Notes: generated from the letters alone by a model not told the origin. A DNA stretch of 12,161 nt from an uncultured Flavobacterium sp. (GCA_946480635.1 CAMLKV010000026.1:1-12161); one strand, 5' to 3'; shown: positions 1-7,209, numbered from the stretch's first letter. Translations and numbers: made by a program.

Positions 1-723
1 TTTTATGAAATCATCTATATCAATATTTTCAAGTTGTGTTTCTTGAAGTTCTTTCATGTGCCCTACAACTGGAAAATCATTTTGGAATTGCCAAATTAAA
101 TTAGGCAACACCAGAATCAACGCTGGAATTAAAGCGAAATACAAATGTTTATTTGCAAATATTTTTCGGTGAGATGTTAGTAAAATTGCTGGAAGTAATC
201 CTAAAATCAAAAAAGCAATATTGTACTTGTTTAAAAAACCAAAGGCGAAAGTAATTCCGGCAACGTACAACCATTTATTATTTTCGGATTTGATATACTG
301 AACAACCGTGTAGTAAAAGTATGTCCATAATAAAATATCCAAACTATTAGGCTGATATAAAATATTCATTCGAAGAATAACCGAAAACAAAACCGAAACA
401 GCTCCTAAAACCAATGCAAAAATATTCCCTTTTAGAGCTTCGATGGTTTTCCAAACTACTACCATTGTCAAGGCGCCAAATAAAGCTGGGAAAAACTTTA
501 TCCAAAACACCGAATTCCCTAAAAGATAAATCACATATGAAATCCAGGCTGTAAGTGGCGGCACCGAAACATATCCCCAATCTAAATGCTGTCCCTGATC
601 CAAATGCAAAAACTCATCACGATGCAGACTATACTCAGAAATAATTAAATTATACTGTAACCAAAATTTAAGAATAACAAACAAAAAAAGAATAAGATAC
701 TTCCATTGGGCATTTAGTTTCAT
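1..723 (-). CDS. GT39/ArnT-like membrane glycosyltransferase, 3' end cut by window
   Basis: The frame is open from an ATG at 721-723 down to base 1, giving 241 N-terminal residues; the C-terminal part lies outside the window. The protein has a first membrane helix (about residues 8-28), then a periplasmic loop with HRDEFLHL (35-42) and a W-G-Y-V-S-V-P-P-L run (49-57). That loop is typical of the PMT_2/GT39 family, where the Asp-Glu pair (D37, E38) is the putative catalytic acid site. Further hydrophobic helices follow at about 60-115, 125-143, 150-183 and 193-210, and a QPNSLDILLW loop (124-133). The family transfers sugars from polyprenyl-phosphate donors to lipids or proteins on the outer face of the inner membrane; the acceptor cannot be told here. 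The gene is divergent from rmuC. The family call is firm, the substrate unknown. Confidence 0.85.
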   Translation of the reverse strand, partial: MKLNAQWKYLILFLFVILKFWLQYNLIISEYSLHRDEFLHLDQGQHLDWGYVSVPPLTAWISYVIYLLGNSVFWIKFFPALFGALTMVVVWKTIEALKGNIFALVLGAVSVLFSVILRMNILYQPNSLDILLWTYFYYTVVQYIKSENNKWLYVAGITFAFGFLNKYNIAFLILGLLPAILLTSHRKIFANKHLYFALIPALILVLPNLIWQFQNDFPVVGHMKELQETQLENIDIDDFIK

Positions 724-740
724 AGTAAGATTTTATTTAC

Positions 741-770
741 GCAATTTAGACAATTTTATATAATCCCAAA
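741..770 (-). promoter_or_regulatory. possible promoter of the GT39 gene
   Basis: On the minus strand a TTTG (770-767) is followed 18 bases later by TAAATTGC (748-741), a 6/8 match to the Bacteroidota -7 box TAnnTTTG. An alternative 7/8 box, TAAAATTG, lies just upstream. Both are weak matches in A/T-rich DNA. Confidence 0.27.
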
Positions 771-803
771 ATCAGAGTTCTTTTATCAATTCATTTTATT
801 GTT

Positions 804-811
804 TACTTTTA
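804..811 (+). promoter_or_regulatory. possible -7 box for the rmuC operon
   Basis: TACTTTTA matches TAnnTTTG at 7 of 8 positions and lies 20 bases before the rmuC ATG. The -33 region (around 777-780, GTTC) is a poor match, so the call rests on the -7 box and its position. Confidence 0.35.
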
Positions 812-831
812 CATGACAAAATCAAAAATCG

Positions 832-2202
832 ATGTCGGATACCATCCTCATACTTGCCTCATTTGTCATTGCCCTAGCTATCGGAATTTTTATTGGGAAA
901 GCACTTTTCTCGGCAAATTCTAAGTCGGAAAAAGCATCATTAGAAGAAAAAATCAACGGATTACTTGCTCAAATTGAGCAGTTAAAACAACAGTTCCAAA
1001 CTGAAAGAACACAGTGGGAAAATCAATTACGTCAAAACACAACTGAAAAAGAAACTATTCGCACCGAAAAAGACGCTTTGGCTATTCAATTATCGAAAAA
1101 AGAAGTTGATTTTGATAATCTATTAGAACGTAATAGAGAACAAAAACAAGAAGTAGAACAACTTCAGGAAAAATTTACCAAAGAATTTGAAAATTTGGCC
1201 AATAAAATATTGGAAGAAAAAACCACAAAATTCACAGAGCAGAATAAAGAAAATCTTAAAACCATTCTTTCACCATTGCAAGATAAAATTCAACTTTTTG
1301 AGAAAAAAGTAGAAGATACTCATAAAGAAAGTATTGATTACCATGCCGCTTTACGCCAGCAAATTTTAGGATTAAAAGAAATGAATGCTCAAATGAGCAA
1401 AGAAACTCTCAATTTGACCAAAGCATTGAAAGGTGATAGTAAAATGCAAGGAAACTGGGGCGAATTGGTCTTGGAACGTGTGTTAGAAAAATCAGGATTA
1501 GAAAAAGGACGCGAGTACGAAGTACAACAAAGTTTTACTACAGAAGAAGGTAATCGTGTACAACCCGATGTTGTTATTAATCTTCCTGATGGTAAAAAAA
1601 TGATTGTTGATTCTAAAGTTACACTTACCGCTTACGAACGCTATGTTAACGAAGAAGATGACAACCTGAGAGAACAATATCTAAAAGAACATGTTATTTC
1701 GTTAAAACGTCACGTTGATCAATTAGGTGAGAAAAACTACCAGGATTTATATAAAATTGAAAGTCCAGATTTCGTTTTACTTTTTGTTCCAATTGAACCT
1801 GCTTTTGCTTTAGCGCTTAACGAAGATGCAACATTATATAACAAGGCATTTGAAAAAAACATAGTAATTGTAACACCTTCTACTTTGTTAGCTACTTTAC
1901 GCACTATCGATAGTATGTGGACAAACCAAAAGCAACAGGAAAACGCTTATGAAATTGCAAGACAGGCAGGTGCTTTGTATGATAAGTTTGAAGGATTTGT
2001 TTCCGATTTAATTAAAATTGGTAAACGCATGGATGAAGCTAAATCCGAGTACGGAAATGCCATGAATAAACTTGTTGAAGGAAAAGGAAACTTGATAACA
2101 AGCGTTGAAAAGCTTAAAAAAATGGGAGCTAAAGCTAAAAAATCACTCCCAGAAAGTATTATTAGTAGAGCCGAAAACGAAACTAACACTTTATCTAAAT
2201 AA
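832..2202 (+). CDS. rmuC: DNA recombination protein RmuC
   Basis: RmuC-family protein of 456 residues, about the usual length. An N-terminal membrane helix (about 4-22) is followed by a long charged coiled coil (about 32-200) and the conserved RmuC core. The core begins at GNWGELVLERVLEKSGL (207-223) and continues with V-Q-P-D-V-V-I-N-L-P-D-G and I-V-D-S-K-V (243-263). The E...PD...DSK pattern (E211, D246, D260, K262) fits the PD-(D/E)xK nuclease fold assigned to this family. RmuC in E. coli was identified through its effect on inversion of short inverted repeats; its biochemical role is still poorly defined. It is the first gene of a run with the next two (gaps of 3 and 0 bases). The start at 832 puts the membrane helix directly at the N-terminus. 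Confidence 0.95.
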   Translation: MSDTILILASFVIALAIGIFIGKALFSANSKSEKASLEEKINGLLAQIEQLKQQFQTERTQWENQLRQNTTEKETIRTEKDALAIQLSKKEVDFDNLLERNREQKQEVEQLQEKFTKEFENLANKILEEKTTKFTEQNKENLKTILSPLQDKIQLFEKKVEDTHKESIDYHAALRQQILGLKEMNAQMSKETLNLTKALKGDSKMQGNWGELVLERVLEKSGLEKGREYEVQQSFTTEEGNRVQPDVVINLPDGKKMIVDSKVTLTAYERYVNEEDDNLREQYLKEHVISLKRHVDQLGEKNYQDLYKIESPDFVLLFVPIEPAFALALNEDATLYNKAFEKNIVIVTPSTLLATLRTIDSMWTNQKQQENAYEIARQAGALYDKFEGFVSDLIKIGKRMDEAKSEYGNAMNKLVEGKGNLITSVEKLKKMGAKAKKSLPESIISRAENETNTLSK

Positions 2203-2205
2203 ACT

Positions 2206-2571
2206 ATGTTACGTAAATTTATTTTCATCACAATTATTACATTTTTACTAGGAATTACAAGCTATTTCTCAGTACTGTATTATTTTACCTACAGTGAAGG
2301 TGAACGCACTGGTGAACTTATAAAATTTAGCCACAAAGGATATATTTTTAAAACCTATGAAGGTGAAATTTCTAAAGGTATTGCTGGAGTACAAATGTTT
2401 AGATTTTCTGTTCTAGATAGTGACCAAAAAGTAATAGATGCACTTAATGCATCACAAGGGAAATTTGTAAAAGTGCATTATATAGAACGTATAAAAACTT
2501 TTCCTTGGTGGGGAGACTCTACGTATTTTGTAACAGAAGTAAAACAAGAAAAATCACCAATTATTCAATAA
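2206..2571 (+). CDS. small membrane-anchored protein of unknown function
   Basis: A 121-residue protein with one N-terminal hydrophobic helix (about 5-28) and a soluble remainder, probably outside the cytoplasmic membrane. The core has a G-E-L-I-K-F-S-H-K-G stretch (36-45), an F-K-T-Y-E-G-E-I motif (48-55) and a W-W-G-D-S-T-Y-F-V-T pattern near the end. I recall similar small proteins in many Flavobacteriia, some carrying the database name '6-phosphogluconate dehydrogenase'. Nothing here supports that name: the protein is far too short and has no Rossmann motif. It starts 3 bases after the rmuC stop, and its TAA is immediately followed by the ATG of the thioesterase, so co-translation is likely. 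The function is unknown. Confidence 0.85.
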   Translation: MLRKFIFITIITFLLGITSYFSVLYYFTYSEGERTGELIKFSHKGYIFKTYEGEISKGIAGVQMFRFSVLDSDQKVIDALNASQGKFVKVHYIERIKTFPWWGDSTYFVTEVKQEKSPIIQ

Positions 2572-3117
2572 ATGGAAAAAAAACTCAAGAGCGTAAAATC
2601 TTCTAAAGTGGTAATATCAGAATTAATGTTACCTTCACACACCAATTTTAGTGGTAAAATTCATGGTGGCTATATTTTGTCATTACTGGATCAAATAGCT
2701 TTTGCTTGTGCTTCAAAGTTTTCGGGGCATTACTGTGTTACAGCTTCTGTAGATACCGTCGATTTTTTGGCACCAATTGAAGTTGGCGAATTAGTAACCA
2801 TGCGAGCATCTGTAAATTATGTTGGAAAAACCTCTATGATCATTGGCATCAGAGTAGAAGCAGAAAATATTCAAACTGGCAAAATAAAACATTGTAATTC
2901 ATCATATTTTACAATGGTTGCAAAAGATAAGACTGGTAATAATGTTACCGTTCCTGGATTAATTTTATCTACTGATGATGATATTAGACGCTTTTGGAAT
3001 TGTATTAAAATGATTGCCATCAAGAAAGACAAACAAAATCACGAAGAAACCTTTGATTATAAATCGAAAGAAGCATTATCTGAATTGAACAATTACAATG
3101 TGCAGATTGATATTTAG
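2572..3117 (+). CDS. hotdog-fold acyl-CoA thioesterase
   Basis: A 181-residue protein of the YciA/ACOT type, which hydrolyses acyl-CoA to free fatty acid and CoA in the cytoplasm. The diagnostic stretch is H-T-N-F-S-G-K-I-H-G-G-Y (23-34) followed by L-S-L-L-D-Q-I-A-F (36-44). N25, the HGG turn and D40 sit where the family has its catalytic Asn/Asp and CoA-binding loop. The V-D-T-V-D-F-L-A-P-I (about 60-69) and G-K-T-S-M (about 86-90) segments also fit. After the hotdog domain (to about 120) comes a charged tail of about 60 residues that I cannot assign. The start codon touches the preceding stop. The stop is one base from the stop of the convergent DUF5777 gene. The acyl chain preference cannot be read from sequence. 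Confidence 0.9.
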   Translation: MEKKLKSVKSSKVVISELMLPSHTNFSGKIHGGYILSLLDQIAFACASKFSGHYCVTASVDTVDFLAPIEVGELVTMRASVNYVGKTSMIIGIRVEAENIQTGKIKHCNSSYFTMVAKDKTGNNVTVPGLILSTDDDIRRFWNCIKMIAIKKDKQNHEETFDYKSKEALSELNNYNVQIDI

Positions 3118-3118
3118 T

Positions 3119-3958
3119 CTAAAAAACCCTCACAAGATTAAACCCAAAAAAGATGTCTCCCTTACCCCAATCGCCAGTTGTGTTTCCCAAAAAACCAGCT
3201 TCGTGAATGCCTTGCGAATTGGTAAAATGCATTTGAAATACATGCCCTCCAGTTTCAATATCAACACCTAACGATAATGGGTTTTTGTATAAAGAAGTTG
3301 AGGAACGATTTAAATGGGGAGCATAATCTAAATTTATCGAAACTCTTTTCGATATCTTATATCTTCCTCCCATTCCTAAAGCAAATTGGCCATTACTTTG
3401 ATTATCGTCAACCACAAAATTTTCATGAAAATAAGTTGGAGCTAATTCTAAAGATAATTTTTCATTAAACTTTCTGGAAATCAACAACTGATTTACATAA
3501 ATCATTCGATCAGAAAATTTCATTTTCGGATAATTAGATTCTTTCATTTGGTTATTGAAACCTAGACTGTTAAATCCAACAAATGTAAAAGGCAAACCAT
3601 TTTCCCTTTGAGGAGCAATTAAATACTTCAAGGAAAAATCATAAGCTTGTTCACTCCTGCCAGCTCCAATCGAAATTTTAGAATTTAAACCGTAAATAAA
3701 TTTAATTTGAGTCACGGCATTATCCAGTCCAAAAAATTCTTCGAAACCACCTTTTACAGATCCAAACCTGTGAGCCACAACAAAATAAAGTTCTTTTTTT
3801 CCAAGAAGTTTTGTTGATTCTAAGTTAACTATTTTCTGTGCTTTAAAGGCCGCCAACACTTCTGCTTTTGTAGCAGTGGAATCTATTTGAGATAATAAAT
3901 CATCTTGCGCAAAAACACTTTGAGTAAAAATGATTAATACCGTGATGATATATTTCAT
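3119..3958 (-). CDS. DUF5777-family outer-membrane-type beta-barrel protein
   Basis: A 279-residue protein with a signal peptide (hydrophobic residues 3-16, cleavage likely after F-A-Q). The mature part alternates polar and hydrophobic residues as in transmembrane beta strands and ends in aromatic F-G-F-N-L-V-R-V-F. The family signature is visible as a V-A-H-R-F-G motif (61-66) followed by E-F-F-G-L-D-N-A (73-80) and F-I-Y-G-L-N (87-92). DUF5777 proteins have no established function. From memory they often lie near YceI and c-type cytochrome genes in Bacteroidota, as here. It is the last gene of the ankyrin, DOMON, DUF5777 run, 3 bases after the preceding stop. An outer membrane location is inferred, not shown. 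Confidence 0.85.
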   Translation of the reverse strand: MKYIITVLIIFTQSVFAQDDLLSQIDSTATKAEVLAAFKAQKIVNLESTKLLGKKELYFVVAHRFGSVKGGFEEFFGLDNAVTQIKFIYGLNSKISIGAGRSEQAYDFSLKYLIAPQRENGLPFTFVGFNSLGFNNQMKESNYPKMKFSDRMIYVNQLLISRKFNEKLSLELAPTYFHENFVVDDNQSNGQFALGMGGRYKISKRVSINLDYAPHLNRSSTSLYKNPLSLGVDIETGGHVFQMHFTNSQGIHEAGFLGNTTGDWGKGDIFFGFNLVRVF

Positions 3959-3961
3959 AAG

Positions 3962-4708
3962 CTATTCAATTAGCAAGGTTTGAGTAGCATTACCGAACTC
4001 TGTTCTTAAAACTACAGTATACGTTCCAGCCTTCAAGTAGCTTGTTTGAATTTTATTATCTAAAAGTGTTACATCTTTTTTAACTACAACTTTCCCCAGA
4101 GCATCATAAATTTTAACTTCGCCTTTTTCCACTAGATTAGGAAAATCAATAGTTAAAAAATCTTTTGAAGGATTTGGGTAAATTTTCAATGAGTTTTTAT
4201 CAAACTCACCATTTCCTAAAGTAAGATTAGCACCTATTGTTCCGCAATTTCCACCTCCATGATATCCAATAGTAGTAGTTCCTATGCTTCTTGCAAAAAT
4301 TATATTTAATGGTTGCGCCGAAAAAGGGAAAGTAAAATCAGTTCCTTCAGTGGCTACTCTTGCTCTTGTCATTACTACAGTTCTAACACCTAAATTAACT
4401 GTATTTGATGACAACGTCCAATTTTGCGTATCCGTAGGAGGTGTAACACCAATACCATTAAAACTTCTATCTGTTATAGCGGTACCATTAAAAATGATAA
4501 TATCTTTACCTGTATCGTCCATTGTCGTTGCATCAAAACCAATTCCCAACCAACTAGTACTTGGCCCAATTAAAGTTACAGTGACTGTTGAACTTGTTAC
4601 ATCAATTTTACCACTGTAATCAGAAAAAAAAGTCATTGTTCCAGTGGAGTATGTTTGTCCAAAAACGGCGAAGGACATAAATAATAAAAAGATTGTAATT
4701 TTTTTCAT
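3962..4708 (-). CDS. T9SS-secreted DOMON-like, probable heme-binding protein
   Basis: A 248-residue protein in three parts. Residues 1-18 are a signal peptide (cleavage near F-G-Q). Residues about 20-165 look like a DOMON domain: W-L-G-I-G-F-D (53-59), then T-M-D-D-T-G-K-D-I-I-I-F (62-73), and I-G-Y-H-G (147-151) near its end. Residues about 174-248 are a type A T9SS sorting domain, with K-I-Y-P-N-P-S (175-181), V-K-I-Y-D-A-L-G-K (198-206), L-K-A-G-T-Y (225-230) and a terminal T-L-L-I-E. In cytochrome-type DOMON domains (cellobiose dehydrogenase, AIR12) a Met in the dxxM region and a late His bind heme b. M63 and H150 occupy comparable places, so heme binding is likely but inferred. The protein should be exported and released or attached at the cell surface by the T9SS. 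It follows the ankyrin gene with a 1-base gap. Confidence 0.85.
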   Translation of the reverse strand: MKKITIFLLFMSFAVFGQTYSTGTMTFFSDYSGKIDVTSSTVTVTLIGPSTSWLGIGFDATTMDDTGKDIIIFNGTAITDRSFNGIGVTPPTDTQNWTLSSNTVNLGVRTVVMTRARVATEGTDFTFPFSAQPLNIIFARSIGTTTIGYHGGGNCGTIGANLTLGNGEFDKNSLKIYPNPSKDFLTIDFPNLVEKGEVKIYDALGKVVVKKDVTLLDNKIQTSYLKAGTYTVVLRTEFGNATQTLLIE

Positions 4709-4709
4709 A

Positions 4710-5228
4710 TCACTTAGATTTAAGTATTTCTATAAGTTTATCATCGTTAGCAAGAATTGCATAATCAATTGCCGAATTTCCTCTTTTATCTTTCATTTCA
4801 GGATCTGCCTTATGTTTAATTAAAAGCTCTGAAATTTCATACATTTTGAACATCGTTGCATACATTAATGCAGTAACCCCGTTTTCGTCTGTTATATTAG
4901 GATCTGCTCCATTTTGTAAAAGCAACTTTATTAATTCAATTTTATTTTTAACAACAGCCGCCATTAATGCCGTTCCCATTTTACTAGCGTAGTTGATGTT
5001 ATCAACATTTTTCATGAGATACAATGCAACTTCGGTATTCCCATTATAACACGCTAGGGTTAGCATAGAATTTCCATCTTCATTGATACAATTAACAATC
5101 TTAGGATTCTTAGTAACTAATACTTCCAATTCTTGTAAAGTACCATTTCTAGCAATATCAAAAGAACTTCTCTGCGAAAACACACAGCAAGACATAAAAC
5201 AAATGAAGAAATATAATCTTTGTTTCAT
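4710..5228 (-). CDS. exported ankyrin-repeat protein
   Basis: A 172-residue protein when started at the ATG at 5226-5228. An in-frame TTG two codons upstream is a less likely start, because the ATG places the signal peptide (MKQRLYFFICFM...) directly at the N-terminus. The hydrophobic segment runs to about 17, with probable cleavage near F-S-Q (17-19). About five ankyrin repeats fill the rest, with recognisable consensus pieces such as G-N-T-E-V-A-L-Y-L (63-71), I-K-L-L-L-Q-N-G-A-D-P-N (100-111), G-V-T-A-L-M-Y-A (117-124) and L-L-I-K-H-K-A-D-P (135-143). Such repeats bind partner proteins. Periplasmic ankyrin proteins in other bacteria are linked to catalase and peroxide resistance. Here it leads an operon with a probable heme protein and a barrel. 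Its partner is unknown. Confidence 0.9.
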   Translation of the reverse strand: MKQRLYFFICFMSCCVFSQRSSFDIARNGTLQELEVLVTKNPKIVNCINEDGNSMLTLACYNGNTEVALYLMKNVDNINYASKMGTALMAAVVKNKIELIKLLLQNGADPNITDENGVTALMYATMFKMYEISELLIKHKADPEMKDKRGNSAIDYAILANDDKLIEILKSK

Positions 5229-5248
5229 TATCAATAAGAAAATTCAAT

Positions 5249-5256
5249 CAAATTTA
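5249..5256 (-). promoter_or_regulatory. -7 box of the ankyrin/DOMON/DUF5777 operon
   Basis: On the minus strand TAAATTTG is a full match to the Bacteroidota -7 consensus TAnnTTTG and ends 20 bases before the ankyrin ATG. No good -33 TTG is present at the expected distance. The intergenic DNA (5229-5321) is almost pure A/T, so chance matches are likelier here than elsewhere. The same interval must carry the promoter of the divergent cytochrome gene, for which only 7/8 matches are seen. Confidence 0.45.
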
Positions 5257-5321
5257 AATATTTTTTATTAAATTTAGTTAATTTTTAATATTAATTTTAA
5301 TTGTTAGTTAAAAATAAAGAA

Positions 5322-5678
5322 ATGAATAAATACAAATTGATTTTAGCAACTTTTTCAACAATTCTCTACAGTTGTAGTAGCGAAAGCACTAATGATTTAA
5401 CTAATTCTATCCCAGAAAGAGTAAGTTATACCAAAGATATCAAACCAATAACCGATGCAAACTGTATCCCTTGCCATAATAACCCTCCCCTTAATGGCGC
5501 TCCCATGTCATTACTAACCAAATTACAAGTTCAAGATGCCATAGTAAACAGAGGACTTTTAGATAGAATTTCAAGACCACAAGGAGCACCAGGTATGATG
5601 CCTAATGGAGGAACAAGACTTCCACAAAGCAGTATTGATATAATTAAAAAATGGCAAACTGATGGCTTTTTGGAATAA
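5322..5678 (+). CDS. mono-heme c-type cytochrome lipoprotein
   Basis: A 118-residue protein from the ATG at 5322. A longer frame starting at a TTG at 5301 adds seven polar residues in front of the signal peptide and is unlikely. The signal peptide ends in a lipobox (L-Y-S-C, C18), so the mature protein is lipid-anchored. The single heme c site is C-I-P-C-H (48-52), preceded by S-Y-T-K-D-I-K-P-I (35-43), a start often seen in Bacteroidota heme lipoproteins. G-M-M-P-N-G-G-T-R-L-P (91-101) offers M92 or M93 as the distal ligand, and a final helix (I-D-I-I-K-K-W) completes a small cytochrome c fold. It probably carries electrons in the periplasm or at the outer membrane. It is divergent from the ankyrin gene and 32 bases ahead of the YceI gene, probably in one transcript. 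Confidence 0.87.
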   Translation: MNKYKLILATFSTILYSCSSESTNDLTNSIPERVSYTKDIKPITDANCIPCHNNPPLNGAPMSLLTKLQVQDAIVNRGLLDRISRPQGAPGMMPNGGTRLPQSSIDIIKKWQTDGFLE

Positions 5679-5710
5679 TTATTGAGTGTAAATAATTAAA
5701 ATTCAGGAAT

Positions 5711-6253
5711 ATGAAATCTTTTATCATTTTAATACTAGCAACTTTAATTCACACCAATTCTTTTGGTCAAGAAAAAGTATTAACAAAAACTGGAACAACC
5801 ACTTTTGAAGCTTCGGTTCCTTCGTTTGAAGAAGTTAAAGCTACTAACAAAAATTCGGGCTGTGTTTTAAACGCTAAAACTGGTGAAATTGTTGGATTAC
5901 TTATGATGAAAGGTTTTAAGTTCAAATTAGCCCTAATGGAAGAGCATTTCAATGAAAACTACATGGAAAGCGACAAATATCCCAAGGGCATTTTTAAAGG
6001 AAAAATTACCAATTTTAATATTGATAAACTAACATCGCAAAGTCAAGATTTCACCATAAATGGCAACATGGAAATTCACGGAAAAACAAAAGAAATATCT
6101 ATCATTGCAAAGATTTCAAAAAAAGACAATACTATATTTTTCAGTTCAAACTTTGACTTAAATACCGATGATTTTGGAATTGATTTACCTATTTTAATAC
6201 GTAGTAAAGTAGCTAAAAAAGTAAACGTACAAATAGATTACGCCTTAAAATAA
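5711..6253 (+). CDS. YceI-family periplasmic protein
   Basis: A 180-residue exported protein. The signal peptide covers about 1-19, with cleavage near F-G-Q. The mature part has a YceI-like lipocalin-type barrel pattern: an early T-G-T-T-T-F-E-A strand (27-34), G-C-V-L-N-A-K-T-G-E-I (50-60), a middle helix with E-E-H-F-N-E-N-Y-M-E-S-D-K-Y-P (77-91), then paired strands ending I-L-I-R-S-K-V. In the typical family this middle region reads 'FF..YP'. YceI proteins bind polyisoprenoid chains in a hydrophobic pocket and often sit near cytochrome b561 or other redox genes. It is a diverged member, so the ligand is uncertain. It follows the cytochrome gene on the same strand; its stop is one base from the stop of the convergent K+ channel gene. 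Confidence 0.85.
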   Translation: MKSFIILILATLIHTNSFGQEKVLTKTGTTTFEASVPSFEEVKATNKNSGCVLNAKTGEIVGLLMMKGFKFKLALMEEHFNENYMESDKYPKGIFKGKITNFNIDKLTSQSQDFTINGNMEIHGKTKEISIIAKISKKDNTIFFSSNFDLNTDDFGIDLPILIRSKVAKKVNVQIDYALK

Positions 6254-6254
6254 A

Positions 6255-7190
6255 TTAAATATCTACCTTTTTATAAGTATTCAATTTACTCAAATCCAAT
6301 ACAGTAATTGTATCATCCTCATCATCAAACATCTGAGTAAATTTTGCACCATAAACAATTTCTGAAAACATATAAGAAGAACTTATTGCTACTGTATTAC
6401 TAAACATTTCATCAAAAGCCTTTACATAAACTATTACTTCCCCATTATTCTTTTTAAAATCAGCTTCTGTGAAATCATACAAAGGACTATCCTCTGTAAT
6501 AGGATGCACAATTGTCCAGCTCAAAGTCAAGGCATTGATTTTATCATATTCTAAATCCAAACTAAAAAACCTATTAATCTCTACACCATTTTCTTCTATA
6601 ATCATTCCAAGATTAACTTTAGCTTCTGCTTCTGTCAAATTAGTATTTTTATAAGGAGTCATACGAAACATTAATGCTTTACCTCCCTGAAATTCAGAAA
6701 ACATTATATGTGCTTTTGGTTTACTAAATCGGCCATAAAACAAACCTGTTGCGATTGCAAAAGTTAGTAATCCAAATAAAGCTTCTATTGAAGCAACAAA
6801 ACTTGCCCAAAAACCAACAGGACTTATATGACCATACCCAACGGTTGTAAATGTTTGAGCACTAAAAAAGAATGCCTGACCGAAATTTTCGATCAATCCA
6901 GTTGGTTTTATGCCATTTAAATACTGAATACCTATTAAACAATACAAGCTAGCAAAAACAAAATTTACTAATAAATAAAAAACAAAAATTATAAACATGA
7001 ATTTGATTCCTGAAATATTGAGCATGGTATGATACCAACTAATTCTTTCAAGAACAGGTAGTCCAATTTTTTTTACATTTGCACTTCCGTCTTTATTTAT
7101 AAATCTACCTCCGTAATTTGAAGCATTAGTTCCAAATCCAGTTTGACTATTAGCATTCTTTTTCTTATTTCTATTCTTTAATACCGACAT
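6255..7190 (-). CDS. inward-rectifier-type (KirBac-like) K+ channel
   Basis: A 311-residue protein of normal length for bacterial Kir channels. An unusually Asn/Lys-rich cytoplasmic N-terminus (1-45) precedes the interfacial helix (W52-Y53) and membrane helix M1 (about 63-85). Next come the pore helix and filter F-T-T-V-G-Y-G-H-I-S-P (114-124), with the K+ selectivity signature TVGYG at 116-120, and M2 (about 126-153), which ends in F-Y-G-R-F-S-K-P (151-158) as in KirBac proteins. Residues about 160-311 form the beta-rich cytoplasmic domain typical of Kir, including F-R-M-T (174-177), which distinguishes it from other two-helix channels. It would let K+ cross the inner membrane down its gradient. 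It is divergent from nhaA, 60 bases apart, which suggests a shared role in monovalent cation balance. Gating ligand unknown. Confidence 0.93.
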   Translation of the reverse strand: MSVLKNRNKKKNANSQTGFGTNASNYGGRFINKDGSANVKKIGLPVLERISWYHTMLNISGIKFMFIIFVFYLLVNFVFASLYCLIGIQYLNGIKPTGLIENFGQAFFFSAQTFTTVGYGHISPVGFWASFVASIEALFGLLTFAIATGLFYGRFSKPKAHIMFSEFQGGKALMFRMTPYKNTNLTEAEAKVNLGMIIEENGVEINRFFSLDLEYDKINALTLSWTIVHPITEDSPLYDFTEADFKKNNGEVIVYVKAFDEMFSNTVAISSSYMFSEIVYGAKFTQMFDDEDDTITVLDLSKLNTYKKVDI

Positions 7191-7209
7191 GAATTTGCAA
7201 TTATAATTG

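Noticed and set aside
347..580. 77-codon minus-strand frame inside the GT39 gene
   Set aside because: It is a different frame on the same strand as the GT39 coding sequence, which is continuous and has family motifs.
724..831. Small gene or RNA between the GT39 gene and rmuC
   Set aside because: No open frame with coding character and no convincing hairpin is seen in these 108 bases; weak promoter-like boxes are the only signals.
1947..2231. 94-codon minus-strand frame over the end of rmuC
   Set aside because: It is antisense to the conserved rmuC frame and the start of the next gene, and shows no recognisable domain.
4284..4619. 111-codon open frame on the plus strand inside the DOMON gene
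   Set aside because: It is an antisense shadow of a gene with a clear signal peptide, domain and sorting tail; its translation is a low-complexity Val/Leu/Pro sequence with no motif.
5229..5234. TTG start two codons upstream of the ankyrin ATG
   Set aside because: The ATG at 5228 is a better start codon and gives the same signal peptide.
5301..5321. TTG start giving a seven-residue longer cytochrome lipoprotein
   Set aside because: The added residues (L-V-K-N-K-E region) precede a normal signal peptide that begins at the ATG at 5322, and the ATG gives an ordinary lipoprotein signal length.
5229..5321. Riboswitch or small RNA in the A/T-rich divergent region
   Set aside because: The interval is almost only A and T, with no stable G/C stem or conserved aptamer motif; it is adequately explained as a divergent promoter region.
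5338..5400. Surface-export signal after the lipoprotein cysteine of the cytochrome
   Set aside because: The residues after C18 (S-S-E-S-T-N-D) do not clearly match the acidic export signals described for Bacteroidota lipoproteins, so outer-surface placement cannot be claimed.
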